Shown: positions 26,858 to 35,640, counted from the first letter of the stretch. The stretch is DNA of 64,000 nt from Nostoc sp. FACHB-280 (GCF_014697615.1 NZ_JACJSD010000020.1:62001-126000), one strand, 5' to 3'. The notes: generated by a model not told the origin, from the letters alone. Made by a program: numbers and translations.

Positions 26858-27649
26858 ATGCAAAGCGATCGCAGAAAAACTGCCCTAATTACTGGTGCAT
26901 CTGGTGGGATTGGTTATGAGTTTGTGAAGTTATTTGCTCAAGATAAATACAATTTGGTATTAGTTGCCAGAAGTGAGCAGAAACTCCATCAAATTGCTGC
27001 TGAATTAAGAACTAACTTTAGGATTGAGGTCAAAGTTATTGCTAAAGATTTGGCGAATCCTACTGCGCCAGAAGAAATTTTTGCTGAGTTACAACAAGCA
27101 TCAATTAAGGTTGATATTCTGATTAACAATGCGGGATTTGCCAGCTATGGTTTGTTTAACGAAACAGATTTAACTGCGGAATTACAAATGTTGCAAGTTA
27201 ATGTGATGTGTCTGACTCATTTAACCAAGCTGTTCCTCAAAGATATGGTGAAGCAAGGTTATGGCAAAATTTTGAACTTGGCTTCAACTGCGGCTTTTCA
27301 ACCAGGCCCTTTAATGGCGGTTTATTATGCCAGTAAGGCTTATGTATTATCATTTTCAGAAGCGATCGCTAATGAATTAGAAGGTACAGGTGTATCTGTA
27401 ACTGCACTTTGTCCAGGGCCGACAGAATCAGGTTTTCAAAAACGCGCCGCAATGGAAGACTCCAAACTTGTCAGTGGTCAAAAAATTATGGATGCAGAAA
27501 CTGTGGCTAAAATCGGCTATGATGCCTTATTTGATAACAAAACCGTAGTTGTTCCTGGCTTGAAAAATAAACTCCTTTCTGAAAGTGTGAGATTTACACC
27601 CAGAAAGCTTGTGACCAAAATTGTCAGAAGTATGCAAGAAAGTAAATAA
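26858..27649 (+). CDS. Short-chain dehydrogenase/reductase
   Basis: A classical SDR of 263 residues. It has the NAD(P)-binding TGASGGIG motif near residue 14, the NNAG motif, a serine in LNLASTAAF and the catalytic YASK. After the active site CPGPTESGF is typical. The basic tail (RFTPRKLVTKIVRSMQESK) suggests membrane association, as seen in subfamily members acting on lipids or sterols. It is the third gene of the rightward arm, 280 bases after the lipase across a repeat, so co-regulation is less certain. Substrate unknown. Confidence 0.88.
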   Translation: MQSDRRKTALITGASGGIGYEFVKLFAQDKYNLVLVARSEQKLHQIAAELRTNFRIEVKVIAKDLANPTAPEEIFAELQQASIKVDILINNAGFASYGLFNETDLTAELQMLQVNVMCLTHLTKLFLKDMVKQGYGKILNLASTAAFQPGPLMAVYYASKAYVLSFSEAIANELEGTGVSVTALCPGPTESGFQKRAAMEDSKLVSGQKIMDAETVAKIGYDALFDNKTVVVPGLKNKLLSESVRFTPRKLVTKIVRSMQESK

Positions 27650-27740
27650 GACAAGGGGGATAAGCGGGACAAGGGGGACAAGGGGGACAAGGAAGACAAG
27701 GGAGAGAAGAGAGCGGTATTTCTACCTTGTCTCCCCCCTC
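27650..27740. repeat. GGGACAAG tandem repeats
   Basis: Right after the SDR stop, units of about 10 bases repeat (ACAAGGGGGA, TAAGCGGGAC, AAGGGGGACA, AGGAAGACAA) and end with the partial complement TACCTTGTCTCCCCCCT, so the RNA can fold back. Confidence 0.75.
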
Positions 27741-27854
27741 TCAGGACTCAGCACTCAGCACTTTTCTCGCATCAGGATTTACACTAATACACAACTTACT
27801 AAGTACGGTGTTAGGCTGAAGTCCTTAAATACCAACTGTGTAAATTCTGATGTC

Positions 27855-28280
27855 ATGTCTAAATTAGTATCAGCTTTATTAATTACCGCTACTTTGCTAT
27901 TAACCGCCAGCCATGACTCGAAAATTTCATTGGCTGGAACTTGTGCTTCTAACTGTGGTAAGGCTCCACTTCAATTTACACCAGGACAACGTGTCCGCGT
28001 GCAAGTGGTGAATAGAACTCCCCGTGTGCTGAAACTACAAAAGCCTTCCATTACTGACCCCATTTCCCTCAGTCCCGGACAGATTTTATATCTAGATCAG
28101 TTAGAAGGTACAGAACCCAACACATCTTTAATATTTTGGGATGAAACGGGTAGGTCAATCGAAGCTAATCTTTCTCGACCGAGTTTAGCTACTTTGCGCG
28201 TAGAATTGCGGCCGACTTGGCGTGTTCCTGGCGATCGCTCAGTGTACATTCAAGATGATGGTAGAATCAACGTACTTTAA
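27855..28280 (+). CDS. Small exported protein of unknown function
   Basis: The frame is open from 27621, but the upstream part is translated repeat sequence. The ATG at 27855 gives a 141-residue protein with a signal peptide (LVSALLITATLLLTAS). The mature part has two cysteines (GTCASNCGK) that may form a disulfide, then a beta-rich domain with PGQRVRVQVVNRTPRVLKLQ and LSPGQILYLDQLEG. This cupredoxin-like or Ig-like appearance is only impression. No family recognised. Confidence 0.6.
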   Translation: MSKLVSALLITATLLLTASHDSKISLAGTCASNCGKAPLQFTPGQRVRVQVVNRTPRVLKLQKPSITDPISLSPGQILYLDQLEGTEPNTSLIFWDETGRSIEANLSRPSLATLRVELRPTWRVPGDRSVYIQDDGRINVL

Positions 28281-28386
28281 GATAGTAATCAGAGATACGA
28301 GGGAGACAAGGTAGACAAGGTAGAAAGATTTTCGGAAACTACAGCCGCATATTCATAAGGGATTTCCAAGAAATACATTATTCAAT

Positions 28387-28448
28387 CTTGTGGGGTGGGC
28401 TTCTAGCCCGCCCTTGGCTAGGGGCGGACAAGATGTCCACCCCACAAG
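28387..28448. repeat. Inverted repeat with 12-base perfect arms
   Basis: CTTGTGGGGTGG (28387-28398) pairs with CCACCCCACAAG (28437-28448); inside are further short arms (TCTAGCCCGCCC / GGGGCGGAC). Two weak reading frames over it are not genes. This resembles small MITE-like elements of Nostoc. Confidence 0.75.
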
Positions 28449-28488
28449 AAAAATTGTATGTTTTTTTATTTGGAAGTCCCTAAAATAT

Positions 28489-28518
28489 TGTAGAGACGTT
28501 ACATGTAACGTCTCTACA
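28489..28518. repeat. Perfect 30-base palindrome
   Basis: The half-site TGTAGAGACGTTACA is followed at once by its exact complement. A related imperfect copy lies at 54906-54931. Confidence 0.9.
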
Positions 28519-28603
28519 TTGCTTTGGATTTCATGCTTATACATCATTTACCCAAAACAAGCTGTATATTCCTTCAACAATCAACTCAAAGTGTTATTGC
28601 TAT

Positions 28604-29065
28604 CTATTGCTTCGCTCCCATTTCTAATACAACACTACGCATAAAATCGATGCGCTTCTCCAAATCTAATCGTTCAACATTTTCTACAAAGTCATTTGTT
28701 TCTTCAGGTAGTTCATAATCAGAAGGTACAGTAATAATCTGATTACTTTCCATACCTTGCGCTAGGCGTAACCACAATTCTAATTTGCCACTAGAATGCA
28801 AGGCGGTATAAGCACGGCTAATATCACTGTTCGTACAGCCAGCAATATCACGTTGCGCTTGTAATTGCTGTTCTCTTGGCAAAGCCAGAATTTGGTCATA
28901 CACTGCATTAGCTGTATCTACTTCAGCAGCTACGTTTCCCGAAGGAAGTATTTCATCTTTGATATCAAGATAGCCAAACCACAGTAAAGCTAATTGAGTA
29001 TCAACATCAAATTGGCGAAATTGTTCTACAGCTTGTCTGGTGCTTTCGTCGGTTGCGTAAGTCAT
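28604..29065 (-). CDS. Helical carotenoid protein (OCP N-terminal domain homologue)
   Basis: The 153-residue protein corresponds to the all-helical N-terminal domain of the orange carotenoid protein, without the C-terminal NTF2-like domain. Signature parts are TQLALLWFGYLDI, LPREQQLQAQRDIAG and SRAYTALHSSGKLELWLRL, ending IDFMRSVVLEMG. Aromatic residues that line the carotenoid in OCP are matched by W29, Y32 and W98, while the Tyr next to the last Trp is replaced by Leu. HCPs bind a ketocarotenoid and, depending on clade, quench phycobilisome excitation or singlet oxygen. It lies about 4 kb from the phycobilisome rod genes. Which HCP clade it belongs to is not certain. Confidence 0.85.
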   Translation of the reverse strand: MTYATDESTRQAVEQFRQFDVDTQLALLWFGYLDIKDEILPSGNVAAEVDTANAVYDQILALPREQQLQAQRDIAGCTNSDISRAYTALHSSGKLELWLRLAQGMESNQIITVPSDYELPEETNDFVENVERLDLEKRIDFMRSVVLEMGAKQ

Positions 29066-29258
29066 AATATATCTCCGATCGCTTGGATTACACTAAGTAA
29101 TTAAAATTACTCAGGACAGTTAACTGTCGCTCACTCTCAAAATGCTATAAATCAAGCGTTGTGGTTTAACCCTACCGGAGATATAAATAAGTTCTGTCGC
29201 TTTTGACAGATGTAAATAATACACTAATCCTTTGTCAGCACAAATGACCAATGAAGAT

Positions 29259-31829
29259 TTATTTAATAATTTGAAATTCACCATCTTTAGGTGAAACTAA
29301 AAAAACCAAGTCTTGAATGTTTTGGTCATTAACTAGGCGATCGTGATTCTGATCAAACCTGACTTTAGTTTGAGCGCCTTCCACTACAAAATCAGGCTTG
29401 CTGAGTTCTTCATATAAACGTTTACGAGTTAAATTATTTCCACTTCTCTTTAAACCTTCCACAAGTGCTTGAGTTGCATCGTATGTCATAGCACTAGCAA
29501 AGTTAATATCTGTATTGTCTGTACTTTCCCAAAGTTCTTGCGATTTCTGCTCAAATATAGACAAATTATTCCCATCATTTCTATGCCAATGAACAGCAAT
29601 AATTAAATTGCCAAATATGTCTTTTCTGCTTGATATATCTTCCAAGTAAGCAGTAGTTCCAGATAAAATAATTCTATCTTTGTTATTTGCTAATATCTTA
29701 TCAATTTCTCGACTTAAAATATCATTACTAATTGGTAAAAAAATTGCATCAGCTTGTTTATTATTGGCTTCTTGTAAACACTGTGTCATGACAATAGGAT
29801 TATTGATTTGATATTCAGCAAAATCACATTCTGTCACAATGCTTCCTTGTGGAGAAACTGCCTTTTTAAATTCTTGACTAAAAGAAAAACTATAAGGATC
29901 TAAATGATTAAAAAATATAGCAATCTTATTACGTTTTTGTTTCAAGCTATAATTAGCTAAAGCTTTAGCAAAATGTGAGTCAACTGGAGAAACTCGAAAG
30001 ACATAGTTATTAATATTTAAAATTTCTCTTTTGTTAAATTTAATACCTCTAATTGCAGTGCTAGTAGGAGAAATACTAACTAATTTATTGTCTCCCAGTT
30101 GTGCATTGCCGTAAATTTTTCCTGCCTCCCAAGTCATTAAGCTATAGTAATGACCGATAACTCCAATAATGCTTTTATCTTGTACAATTTTTTCGGCAAC
30201 TTCATGAGCAGTATCTACATTTTGTTCATCATTACAAAGCTGGATTAATAATAATTTGCCATTAATTCTGTTTCGAGTTTGCGTATTAATGTCGTTTTGA
30301 ACAACCGCGACTCCACGCAAATAATTTTCTATGCCAACACCATTATTTGGGAGAATTGGTAGACATATTGCGACTTTAATAAACTTGCCATTTTTGGCTG
30401 CGATCGCATTATTTAAGTAAATCCTGACTTCTGGTTTATTAGGGTCATTTTTGAGATAATCAGAAAAGTTTTGAATTGCTAAATCATATTCTCCCTTTTT
30501 AAAGGCAACTGTTCCTTGGTTAAAATTTCTTTGACCTAAAATAGTTGGTTTAGATTCTGGTTGTAAAAGTGATTTTTCTCCACAGCTAAACAGAGGATCA
30601 TCAATACAAATTGGTGTAGCTTTCCATAAAAAATAAACCCAAGTAGCTAATCCTAAAAATAAACTTCCTAAACCTCCTAGTAAGATTATTTTCCATAATG
30701 CTACAGATTTTAACGATGAATTTGGGGATGGCTGTTGTCCAGAATTTTCTGGTGTTAATAAATTGTGAGGTGGGTTTGTTGATGAATTTTGAGATGGTAG
30801 CTGTACAGGTGTTTCTAAGTTCAATAATGGCGAAGATTGATTGATAAAGTTAGAGTCAGGTAGTGGTGTTGGTGCTGATATTGTTTCGTTATCTAACGCC
30901 ACCATTACTTGACGCGCTGACTGGAAACGATAGCTAGTTTCCGCCGCCAGCATAGTATCTAAAATGGTAGCTAGTCGGTCACTGACATTAACATATCTTC
31001 GCCAACTCCAGGTATCGCCAATTCGCAAGTTCTCTGGGGTTTTTAATGTGAGCAAACAAACACAAGTTGCAGCCAGAGAATATAAATCTGAAGATGGAGA
31101 TACAGCTAAACCTGCTCGTTGTTCTGGTGAAGCATAACCCGGTGTTGATATAGCAATAGATTGTTCTGCGGGTACACCTGCGATCGCTTGTTTTACAGCT
31201 CCAAAATCTATAAGATAAGGTACTCCTGTTTGCTCCAGAATAATGTTCTCTGGTTTAATATCCCTATGGATTAACATCATAGTTTGTTGACTATGAATAT
31301 AATCTAAAACTGGCAAAATTTGCCGCAGAAAATTCACAATCTCTTCTTCTGTCCATTGCGTGTTCTTTAAGTGTCTGAGATTGCTGCCGTGAATATAATC
31401 TTGTACTAAATAAAATCCTATTTGGGTTTCACCTGCTTGTTCAGATTCTTCTAAATTTGGTGCAGAAATTTCAAAAGAATCCCATAATCTAGGAATTTGT
31501 GGATGATTTAACTTCCGCAGCGTTTGGGCTTCTCTTTTAAAAGAATTTTGGATGTATTCTAACTGTGCAGGTGTCCACGGTGCATTAGAAATATTTGTGA
31601 GTCGTAATTGCTTAATTAAACATTCATGTTCTAAATGAGAATCCCAGGCGCGAAATGTTCTACCAAATCCCCCACTACCGATTTGTTCTAAAGCTAAGTA
31701 GCGAGTCTTTAAAACAAGTCGCATTCCACAATTACTACAAAATTTCTGTTTACCTTTAGCATAACGAAATTCATCAGGAATATCGTTTTCTGGGGTGCGA
31801 CAGTTAGGATTTGTACAGTAAACTTTCAT
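29259..31829 (-). CDS. Ser/Thr protein kinase fused to a periplasmic amino-acid-binding domain
   Basis: The 856-residue protein starts with a zinc-ribbon-like motif (C5, C10, C31, C34). A Hanks-type kinase follows (about 45-315): glycine loop GSGGFGRTF, K73, HRD 188-190 with K192, DFG 208-210 and PGYASPEQ. A Pro/Ser/Asn-rich linker leads to one membrane helix (379-401). Outside it is one TPR-like unit (434-470) and then a type-I periplasmic binding domain (about 483-856) of the branched-chain amino-acid receptor family, with VIGHYYSLMTWEAG and SPTSTAIRG. The plan suggests a one-component receptor kinase sensing an extracytoplasmic small molecule. No transporter genes are adjacent. Confidence 0.88.
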   Translation of the reverse strand: MKVYCTNPNCRTPENDIPDEFRYAKGKQKFCSNCGMRLVLKTRYLALEQIGSGGFGRTFRAWDSHLEHECLIKQLRLTNISNAPWTPAQLEYIQNSFKREAQTLRKLNHPQIPRLWDSFEISAPNLEESEQAGETQIGFYLVQDYIHGSNLRHLKNTQWTEEEIVNFLRQILPVLDYIHSQQTMMLIHRDIKPENIILEQTGVPYLIDFGAVKQAIAGVPAEQSIAISTPGYASPEQRAGLAVSPSSDLYSLAATCVCLLTLKTPENLRIGDTWSWRRYVNVSDRLATILDTMLAAETSYRFQSARQVMVALDNETISAPTPLPDSNFINQSSPLLNLETPVQLPSQNSSTNPPHNLLTPENSGQQPSPNSSLKSVALWKIILLGGLGSLFLGLATWVYFLWKATPICIDDPLFSCGEKSLLQPESKPTILGQRNFNQGTVAFKKGEYDLAIQNFSDYLKNDPNKPEVRIYLNNAIAAKNGKFIKVAICLPILPNNGVGIENYLRGVAVVQNDINTQTRNRINGKLLLIQLCNDEQNVDTAHEVAEKIVQDKSIIGVIGHYYSLMTWEAGKIYGNAQLGDNKLVSISPTSTAIRGIKFNKREILNINNYVFRVSPVDSHFAKALANYSLKQKRNKIAIFFNHLDPYSFSFSQEFKKAVSPQGSIVTECDFAEYQINNPIVMTQCLQEANNKQADAIFLPISNDILSREIDKILANNKDRIILSGTTAYLEDISSRKDIFGNLIIAVHWHRNDGNNLSIFEQKSQELWESTDNTDINFASAMTYDATQALVEGLKRSGNNLTRKRLYEELSKPDFVVEGAQTKVRFDQNHDRLVNDQNIQDLVFLVSPKDGEFQIIK

Positions 31830-32010
31830 AGATTAGCCTAGAGGTAGAACAAAGTAATAAATTTCCACCTGTGTTGAATGTTAGCAATTTGACAATAACC
31901 AGAACACACCAGAAAAATCGAAACTATACTAGTTTCTAGCTGAGTAAACTATAAACAACCGACCTAAACCCTAAATTTTAAACATTTGGGATGTGGTGCT
32001 AGATACTACG

Positions 32011-32032
32011 GTACAGTTATTATTGCATTTTT
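32011..32032. repeat. 22-base direct repeat, copy 1
   Basis: GTACAGTTATTATTGCATTT plus two T, identical to 32839-32860. The two copies bracket the PIN-type toxin-antitoxin pair. Confidence 0.85.
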
Positions 32033-32086
32033 TTTGACTTTTCCGTAACTCCGTAGCCATAAACAAAAGCTAGAAAAACTGCGTAA

Positions 32087-32518
32087 TTATGTACTCAAAA
32101 GTTTGACCCAACCTAGAGAAGAATGAACAGCATTAAATAAACGCTTGTCCGCAGTCCATAACTCGATATTTAAGCGTTCTGCTAAAGCCAGATAATGGGC
32201 ATCATAGGTTGCAGCTAGGGAATGACGCTGTGCAATCTGATAAGCTTGCTGATGTAGTTCCGCATCTCCATAAAATATCACACCAATACTGACTGCTCTC
32301 TCTAAAAGTTCTCCACCTTCTGCTTGGGTAACTTGTCCAGCAAGCGCCGCACGATGAAAAGCATTACAAACTTCATAAATTAGCAATGTTGGCGCAACCA
32401 TTTTATATCCTTCTATTTGCCACTGATACAATTTTTTTTGATAGATTGAATCCGGCTGAATATCAGTCAATAAACGTATGATAAAACTAGCGTCAACACA
32501 AACCATTGCGTTTGTCAT
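32087..32518 (-). CDS. PIN-domain toxin (VapC-like)
   Basis: The 143-residue protein is a single PIN ribonuclease domain. Its acidic metal-binding residues are D9 (CVDASF), E49 (LIYEV), D106 (ATYDAHYLALAE) and D124 (WTADKRL), all in the right order. Such toxins cleave RNA, often tRNA or rRNA. The start codon overlaps the stop of the upstream gene (ATGA), the usual toxin-antitoxin arrangement. It is probably held inactive by the product of 32515-32787. Confidence 0.9.
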   Translation of the reverse strand: MTNAMVCVDASFIIRLLTDIQPDSIYQKKLYQWQIEGYKMVAPTLLIYEVCNAFHRAALAGQVTQAEGGELLERAVSIGVIFYGDAELHQQAYQIAQRHSLAATYDAHYLALAERLNIELWTADKRLFNAVHSSLGWVKLLST

Positions 32519-32787
32519 CTGTTAGGATTCTCTTCAAAACAAGCACGTAGCAATTCATCTTGTTGAGCAGTACGTTCATCTCTGGTGATATAAATATACT
32601 CATCTAAAACAGGCTCAAAAGATTTACCTTCTCTCCTTTGAAAAATTTCTCTATGAATCTGCTCTCGTTTTTGCTGTTCTTCATAAAAAAGTCTTTGCTG
32701 CTTTAACTTTTCTTCTAAAAAAGCTTGTTCTTCAGGTGTCAACGATTGAATAATTTGTGCTAAAGATTCAACTAACTTTAAATTCAT
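32515..32787 (-). CDS. Putative antitoxin partner of the PIN toxin
   Basis: The 90-residue protein is hydrophilic and largely helical: VESLAQIIQSLTPEEQAFLE, then a charged coiled region rich in Glu, Gln and Arg, then an acidic tail. No AbrB, RHH or Phd domain is obvious, although the N-terminal LTPEEQAFLEEKL resembles small cyanobacterial antitoxins next to PIN genes. Assignment rests on the four-base overlap with the toxin gene and on size. Expected autoregulation would act upstream, near 32800-32860. Confidence 0.7.
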   Translation of the reverse strand: MNLKLVESLAQIIQSLTPEEQAFLEEKLKQQRLFYEEQQKREQIHREIFQRREGKSFEPVLDEYIYITRDERTAQQDELLRACFEENPNR

Positions 32788-32838
32788 AACACCTCTTCGT
32801 TTCCATAGCAGGGAAATCGTAAGTTGAGGATAGATTGT

Positions 32839-32860
32839 GTACAGTTATTATTGCATTTTT
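32839..32860. repeat. 22-base direct repeat, copy 2
   Basis: Identical to 32011-32032. It sits 52 bases upstream of the antitoxin start, inside what should be the promoter of the pair. Confidence 0.85.
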
Positions 32861-32881
32861 CGAGATAATACCATTAAAAGC

Positions 32882-32966
32882 TACTGGGTCTAGCTTTTAC
32901 TCAATGTAACATCCAACTACACATTAGCTGTTGGTTATTACATCAACGCAAAAACTAGACCCAGTA
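32882..32966 (-). terminator. Long stem-loop ending the cpc transcript
   Basis: TACTGGGTCTAG (32882-32893) pairs with CTAGACCCAGTA (32955-32966), and inner segments (ATGTAA...CCAAC with GTTGG...TTACAT) pair too. It begins 30 bases after the cpcG4 stop, so it is the likely end of the 12-kb phycobilisome rod cluster. Confidence 0.75.
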
Positions 32967-32995
32967 TAAAATTTTAGACAACTAAATTTTTAATC

Positions 32996-33763
32996 TTAGC
33001 GTCTGTTACCACCACGGTAAGGCACTGCGGCTAAATAATCGATATCAAAGGATGAGATTCTTTGAGCGTAGTTACCGCTAGGATTAATCGCTGCTGCCAA
33101 ATCTGCAAATTTGCGTGGGTCGCCTTCGGCCAAGCGTTTTTCTTGGAACTTGCGGGTATAGAATTTTTCCAAAGTAAAGCGCCAGTCGGTTTGAACTGTA
33201 CCTACTTTTTCTTGGAAGTCTTCGCCGTAGCGAGGTGTCACCAAGTTGTGAGGACGGTCTGCCAAGCGTTTGCGTTGGTAGGGTACGGTGTTCTCACCAA
33301 AGGCTTGATTGTATTCTTCGCTGTCCAAAATAGCATCAACAAAGCCACCAAAACCTTTGGTTCCAATCACAATTGACCAAGCAATTTCTTCTTCTTTGTT
33401 GTAAGAAGAACGACCTAATAAACGTTTGAGGGTGATGTCAACTAAACGGTAGTTATTATTGACAGAAACAACCAAACGATAAAAAGCTTCAGACTTAGCT
33501 AAACCCCGGATAAAATCACGCACAGAAATTGCGCCAGTTTTGAGCTGAGATTCTAAAGTTACTTGGCGGTTGAACTTGAGAATTTCATGTTCGCTGAAAA
33601 CTTGGCGATAAGCTGCCCAAATGATGTTTTGGATATCAGTATAAGAACTGACATCTTCTATGCGATAGATATATGGTGTATTTTCGTTTTGGTCAGCAAT
33701 ACCAAAGCTTTTAACACGGTGGTTTTGACTGCTGGGTTTGTATTCAAGTAACGGCAGTGCCAT
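32996..33763 (-). CDS. cpcG4: Phycobilisome rod-core linker CpcG4
   Basis: CpcG proteins join phycocyanin rods to the allophycocyanin core. This 255-residue copy has the PBS linker domain (about 20-190), recognised from [53 protein letters not shown] and [21 protein letters not shown]. The C-terminal tail (about 195-255) is specific to this copy and ends PYRGGNRR. It is the last gene of the cluster, in the order G1-G2-G3-G4 known from Anabaena. Confidence 0.93.
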   Translation of the reverse strand: MALPLLEYKPSSQNHRVKSFGIADQNENTPYIYRIEDVSSYTDIQNIIWAAYRQVFSEHEILKFNRQVTLESQLKTGAISVRDFIRGLAKSEAFYRLVVSVNNNYRLVDITLKRLLGRSSYNKEEEIAWSIVIGTKGFGGFVDAILDSEEYNQAFGENTVPYQRKRLADRPHNLVTPRYGEDFQEKVGTVQTDWRFTLEKFYTRKFQEKRLAEGDPRKFADLAAAINPSGNYAQRISSFDIDYLAAVPYRGGNRR

Positions 33764-33874
33764 GCTGCTTTTTTCCTCTTATTAAAAGATTACACAGAGA
33801 TTTAGCTGGTGATCAATGAGGAGGTTTGATGACTCAAATCCTCACTCATGCTTTATCTATTGTCCCGCATTAGG

Positions 33875-34588
33875 TTAGAACCCAGTATGAATTCCTAACC
33901 AATTTAGTACCAACAAGAAAGTTATGCCTGCGGACATTACAAGCAATACACCTAATAGTGCAGCCCCATCAACATTTTGACTAGGTAGATACGACAAGGA
34001 GCGATAACCGCCACCTTTGACAATACCTGCGCGTTCTCGATAGTCAGCACCATAGCGGGGAGTAAAGCTGAATGGTCGGTCTATGGTCATGCGTTTGCGC
34101 TGATAAGGTACAGTGTATTCACCAAAGGTTTGGGCATATTCTTCACTGTCAATCAAAGCATCCACAAATCCATGCCAACCGCGAGTGGCAATTTGAATAG
34201 ACCAGGCTATTTCTTCTTCACGATTGTAAGGAGAGCGACCTAACAACCGTTTTAAGCACATTTCTACCAGCCGGTAGTTATTATTGGGTGTGACTACTAG
34301 CTGATAAAATCGCTCTGATTTAGCCAATCCTCGGATAAAATCTTTAACCGTAATTGACCGATTTTTAAGTTGGGTTTCTAGGGCGATTTGGCGGTTAAAT
34401 TTCAGAATTTCCTGCTCGTTGAAGACTTGGCGATAAGCTGCCCAAATGAGCATTTCAATTTCGCTAGGAGAGTTAGCTGTTTCTGTACGGTAGATATAAG
34501 GTGTATCTTCGTTAGTATCTGCTGCACCAAAGCTACTAACTCTTTGATTTTGAGTTGTGGGTTTGTATTCCAGTAAAGGTAATGCCAT
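33875..34588 (-). CDS. cpcG3: Membrane-anchored rod linker CpcG3 (CpcL type)
   Basis: The first ~190 residues are the same linker domain as in the other CpcG copies ([21 protein letters not shown]). The tail differs: instead of a hydrophilic core-binding segment it ends in a hydrophobic helix ([20 protein letters not shown], about 207-226). In cyanobacteria this form is called CpcL; it anchors core-less phycocyanin rods at the thylakoid membrane and serves photosystem I. In Anabaena PCC 7120 cpcG3 encodes CpcL, matching the gene order here. Length 237. Confidence 0.93.
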   Translation of the reverse strand: MALPLLEYKPTTQNQRVSSFGAADTNEDTPYIYRTETANSPSEIEMLIWAAYRQVFNEQEILKFNRQIALETQLKNRSITVKDFIRGLAKSERFYQLVVTPNNNYRLVEMCLKRLLGRSPYNREEEIAWSIQIATRGWHGFVDALIDSEEYAQTFGEYTVPYQRKRMTIDRPFSFTPRYGADYRERAGIVKGGGYRSLSYLPSQNVDGAALLGVLLVMSAGITFLLVLNWLGIHTGF

Positions 34589-34650
34589 ACTAAAGACCGC
34601 CTTAAGAATAAAGTTGGCATCTTATAAATTTTGGATTTTGCGAAAAGTTG

Positions 34651-34720
34651 CTTGGGCGGGTTTCCCACGCCAGTCGCTACAACGGAGGGAACCTCCACAA
34701 CGCGCTGGCTCGACTTGAGC
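34651..34720. repeat. GAA-loop hairpin repeat element
   Basis: Between cpcG2 and cpcG3: CCAGTCGCTACAAC, hairpin GGAGGGAACCTCC (34684-34696), CAACGCGCTGG. Same family as 12501-12574 and 62780-62886. Confidence 0.75.
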
Positions 34721-34831
34721 AAACTTTTCAAGACGGATTTTGGATTTTAGATATATCTATCAATCCATTGGTCTCCATTCTTTTTCCAAGTGACCTTTTT
34801 ATACTTTTATCAAACCACTGAAAAATAGCCC

Positions 34832-35575
34832 TTAGCGCACGGGGAAGTTAGCACTGGAACTAATCGACACCGGGATACCTTGGGGTACGGTTTCTCTGGT
34901 GGTGTCGGGAATTTTGATGTTGGTGAGGTTAACTGGCGTGTAAGTAACTTGTTTGATGCTGAGGGAGTTAGCCAAAGCCAAGAAGTTTTTAATGTCTCCT
35001 TCTTTGTAGCGAGCATCTTCTAGCTTGTCGCGCCAGTAGTTACCGTAGCGGGGGGTGACTAGGTTGAAGGGTCTATCTTTATAACGGCGGCGTTGGTAAG
35101 GTACGATGTTTTCGCCAAAGTTGGTGAGATATTCTTCGGAGTCTATTAGAGCGTCAACAAAACCATCCCAACCAGCTGTTGCTATTTTGATTGACCAAGC
35201 AATCTCTTCGTCTTTATTATAAGGCGCACGACCTAAAAAGCGTTTCAGGGCAATTTCTACTAAACGGTAGTTAGAATTTGTCTCGATGACTAAACTCCGA
35301 AAGGCTTCAGATTTGGCTAGACCGCGAATAAAGTCACGTACAGTGATGGCACGATTTTTGACCTGAGACTCTAAATTGCCTTGGCGGAAGAATTTCAGGA
35401 TTTCATGTTCGCTGAATACTTGACGATAAGCTGCCCAAATTAATTCTTGAACATCGCCATCACTAGCACAGTTTTCGATGCGATAGATTCTGGGGGTGTT
35501 TTCGTTAGGGATTTCGTAACCAGGGACGCGCTGGTTTTGAGAACTGGGTTTGTATTCTAGTAGAGGTATTGCCAT
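34832..35575 (-). CDS. cpcG2: Phycobilisome rod-core linker CpcG2
   Basis: A 247-residue rod-core linker with the standard N-terminal linker domain ([74 protein letters not shown]). The C-terminal part (about 190-247) is hydrophilic, contains VTYTPVNLTNIKIPDTTRE and ends ANFPVR, fitting a core-binding tail. It follows cpcG1 after 70 bases holding heptad repeats. Confidence 0.93.
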   Translation of the reverse strand: MAIPLLEYKPSSQNQRVPGYEIPNENTPRIYRIENCASDGDVQELIWAAYRQVFSEHEILKFFRQGNLESQVKNRAITVRDFIRGLAKSEAFRSLVIETNSNYRLVEIALKRFLGRAPYNKDEEIAWSIKIATAGWDGFVDALIDSEEYLTNFGENIVPYQRRRYKDRPFNLVTPRYGNYWRDKLEDARYKEGDIKNFLALANSLSIKQVTYTPVNLTNIKIPDTTRETVPQGIPVSISSSANFPVR

Positions 35576-35585
35576 AGTTTTAGGG

Positions 35586-35640
35586 TTTGTCCTTTGTCAT
35601 TTGTCCTTTGTCATTTGTTAATACTGACTTTTGACGACTG
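35586..35640. repeat. Heptad TGTCATT/TGTCCTT repeats
   Basis: Tandem TTTGTCCTTTGTCATT units followed by GACTTTTGACGACTGACT between cpcG1 and cpcG2. Short STRR-type array. Confidence 0.75.

Noticed and set aside
27621-27854. N-terminal extension of the small exported protein
   Set aside because: This part encodes Thr/Arg/Gly repeats from the GGGACAAG repeat array, and a proper signal peptide begins at 27855.
28353-28644. Overlapping short frames on both strands
   Set aside because: They lie over the inverted repeat at 28387-28448 and the end of the HCP gene; products are translated repeat sequence.
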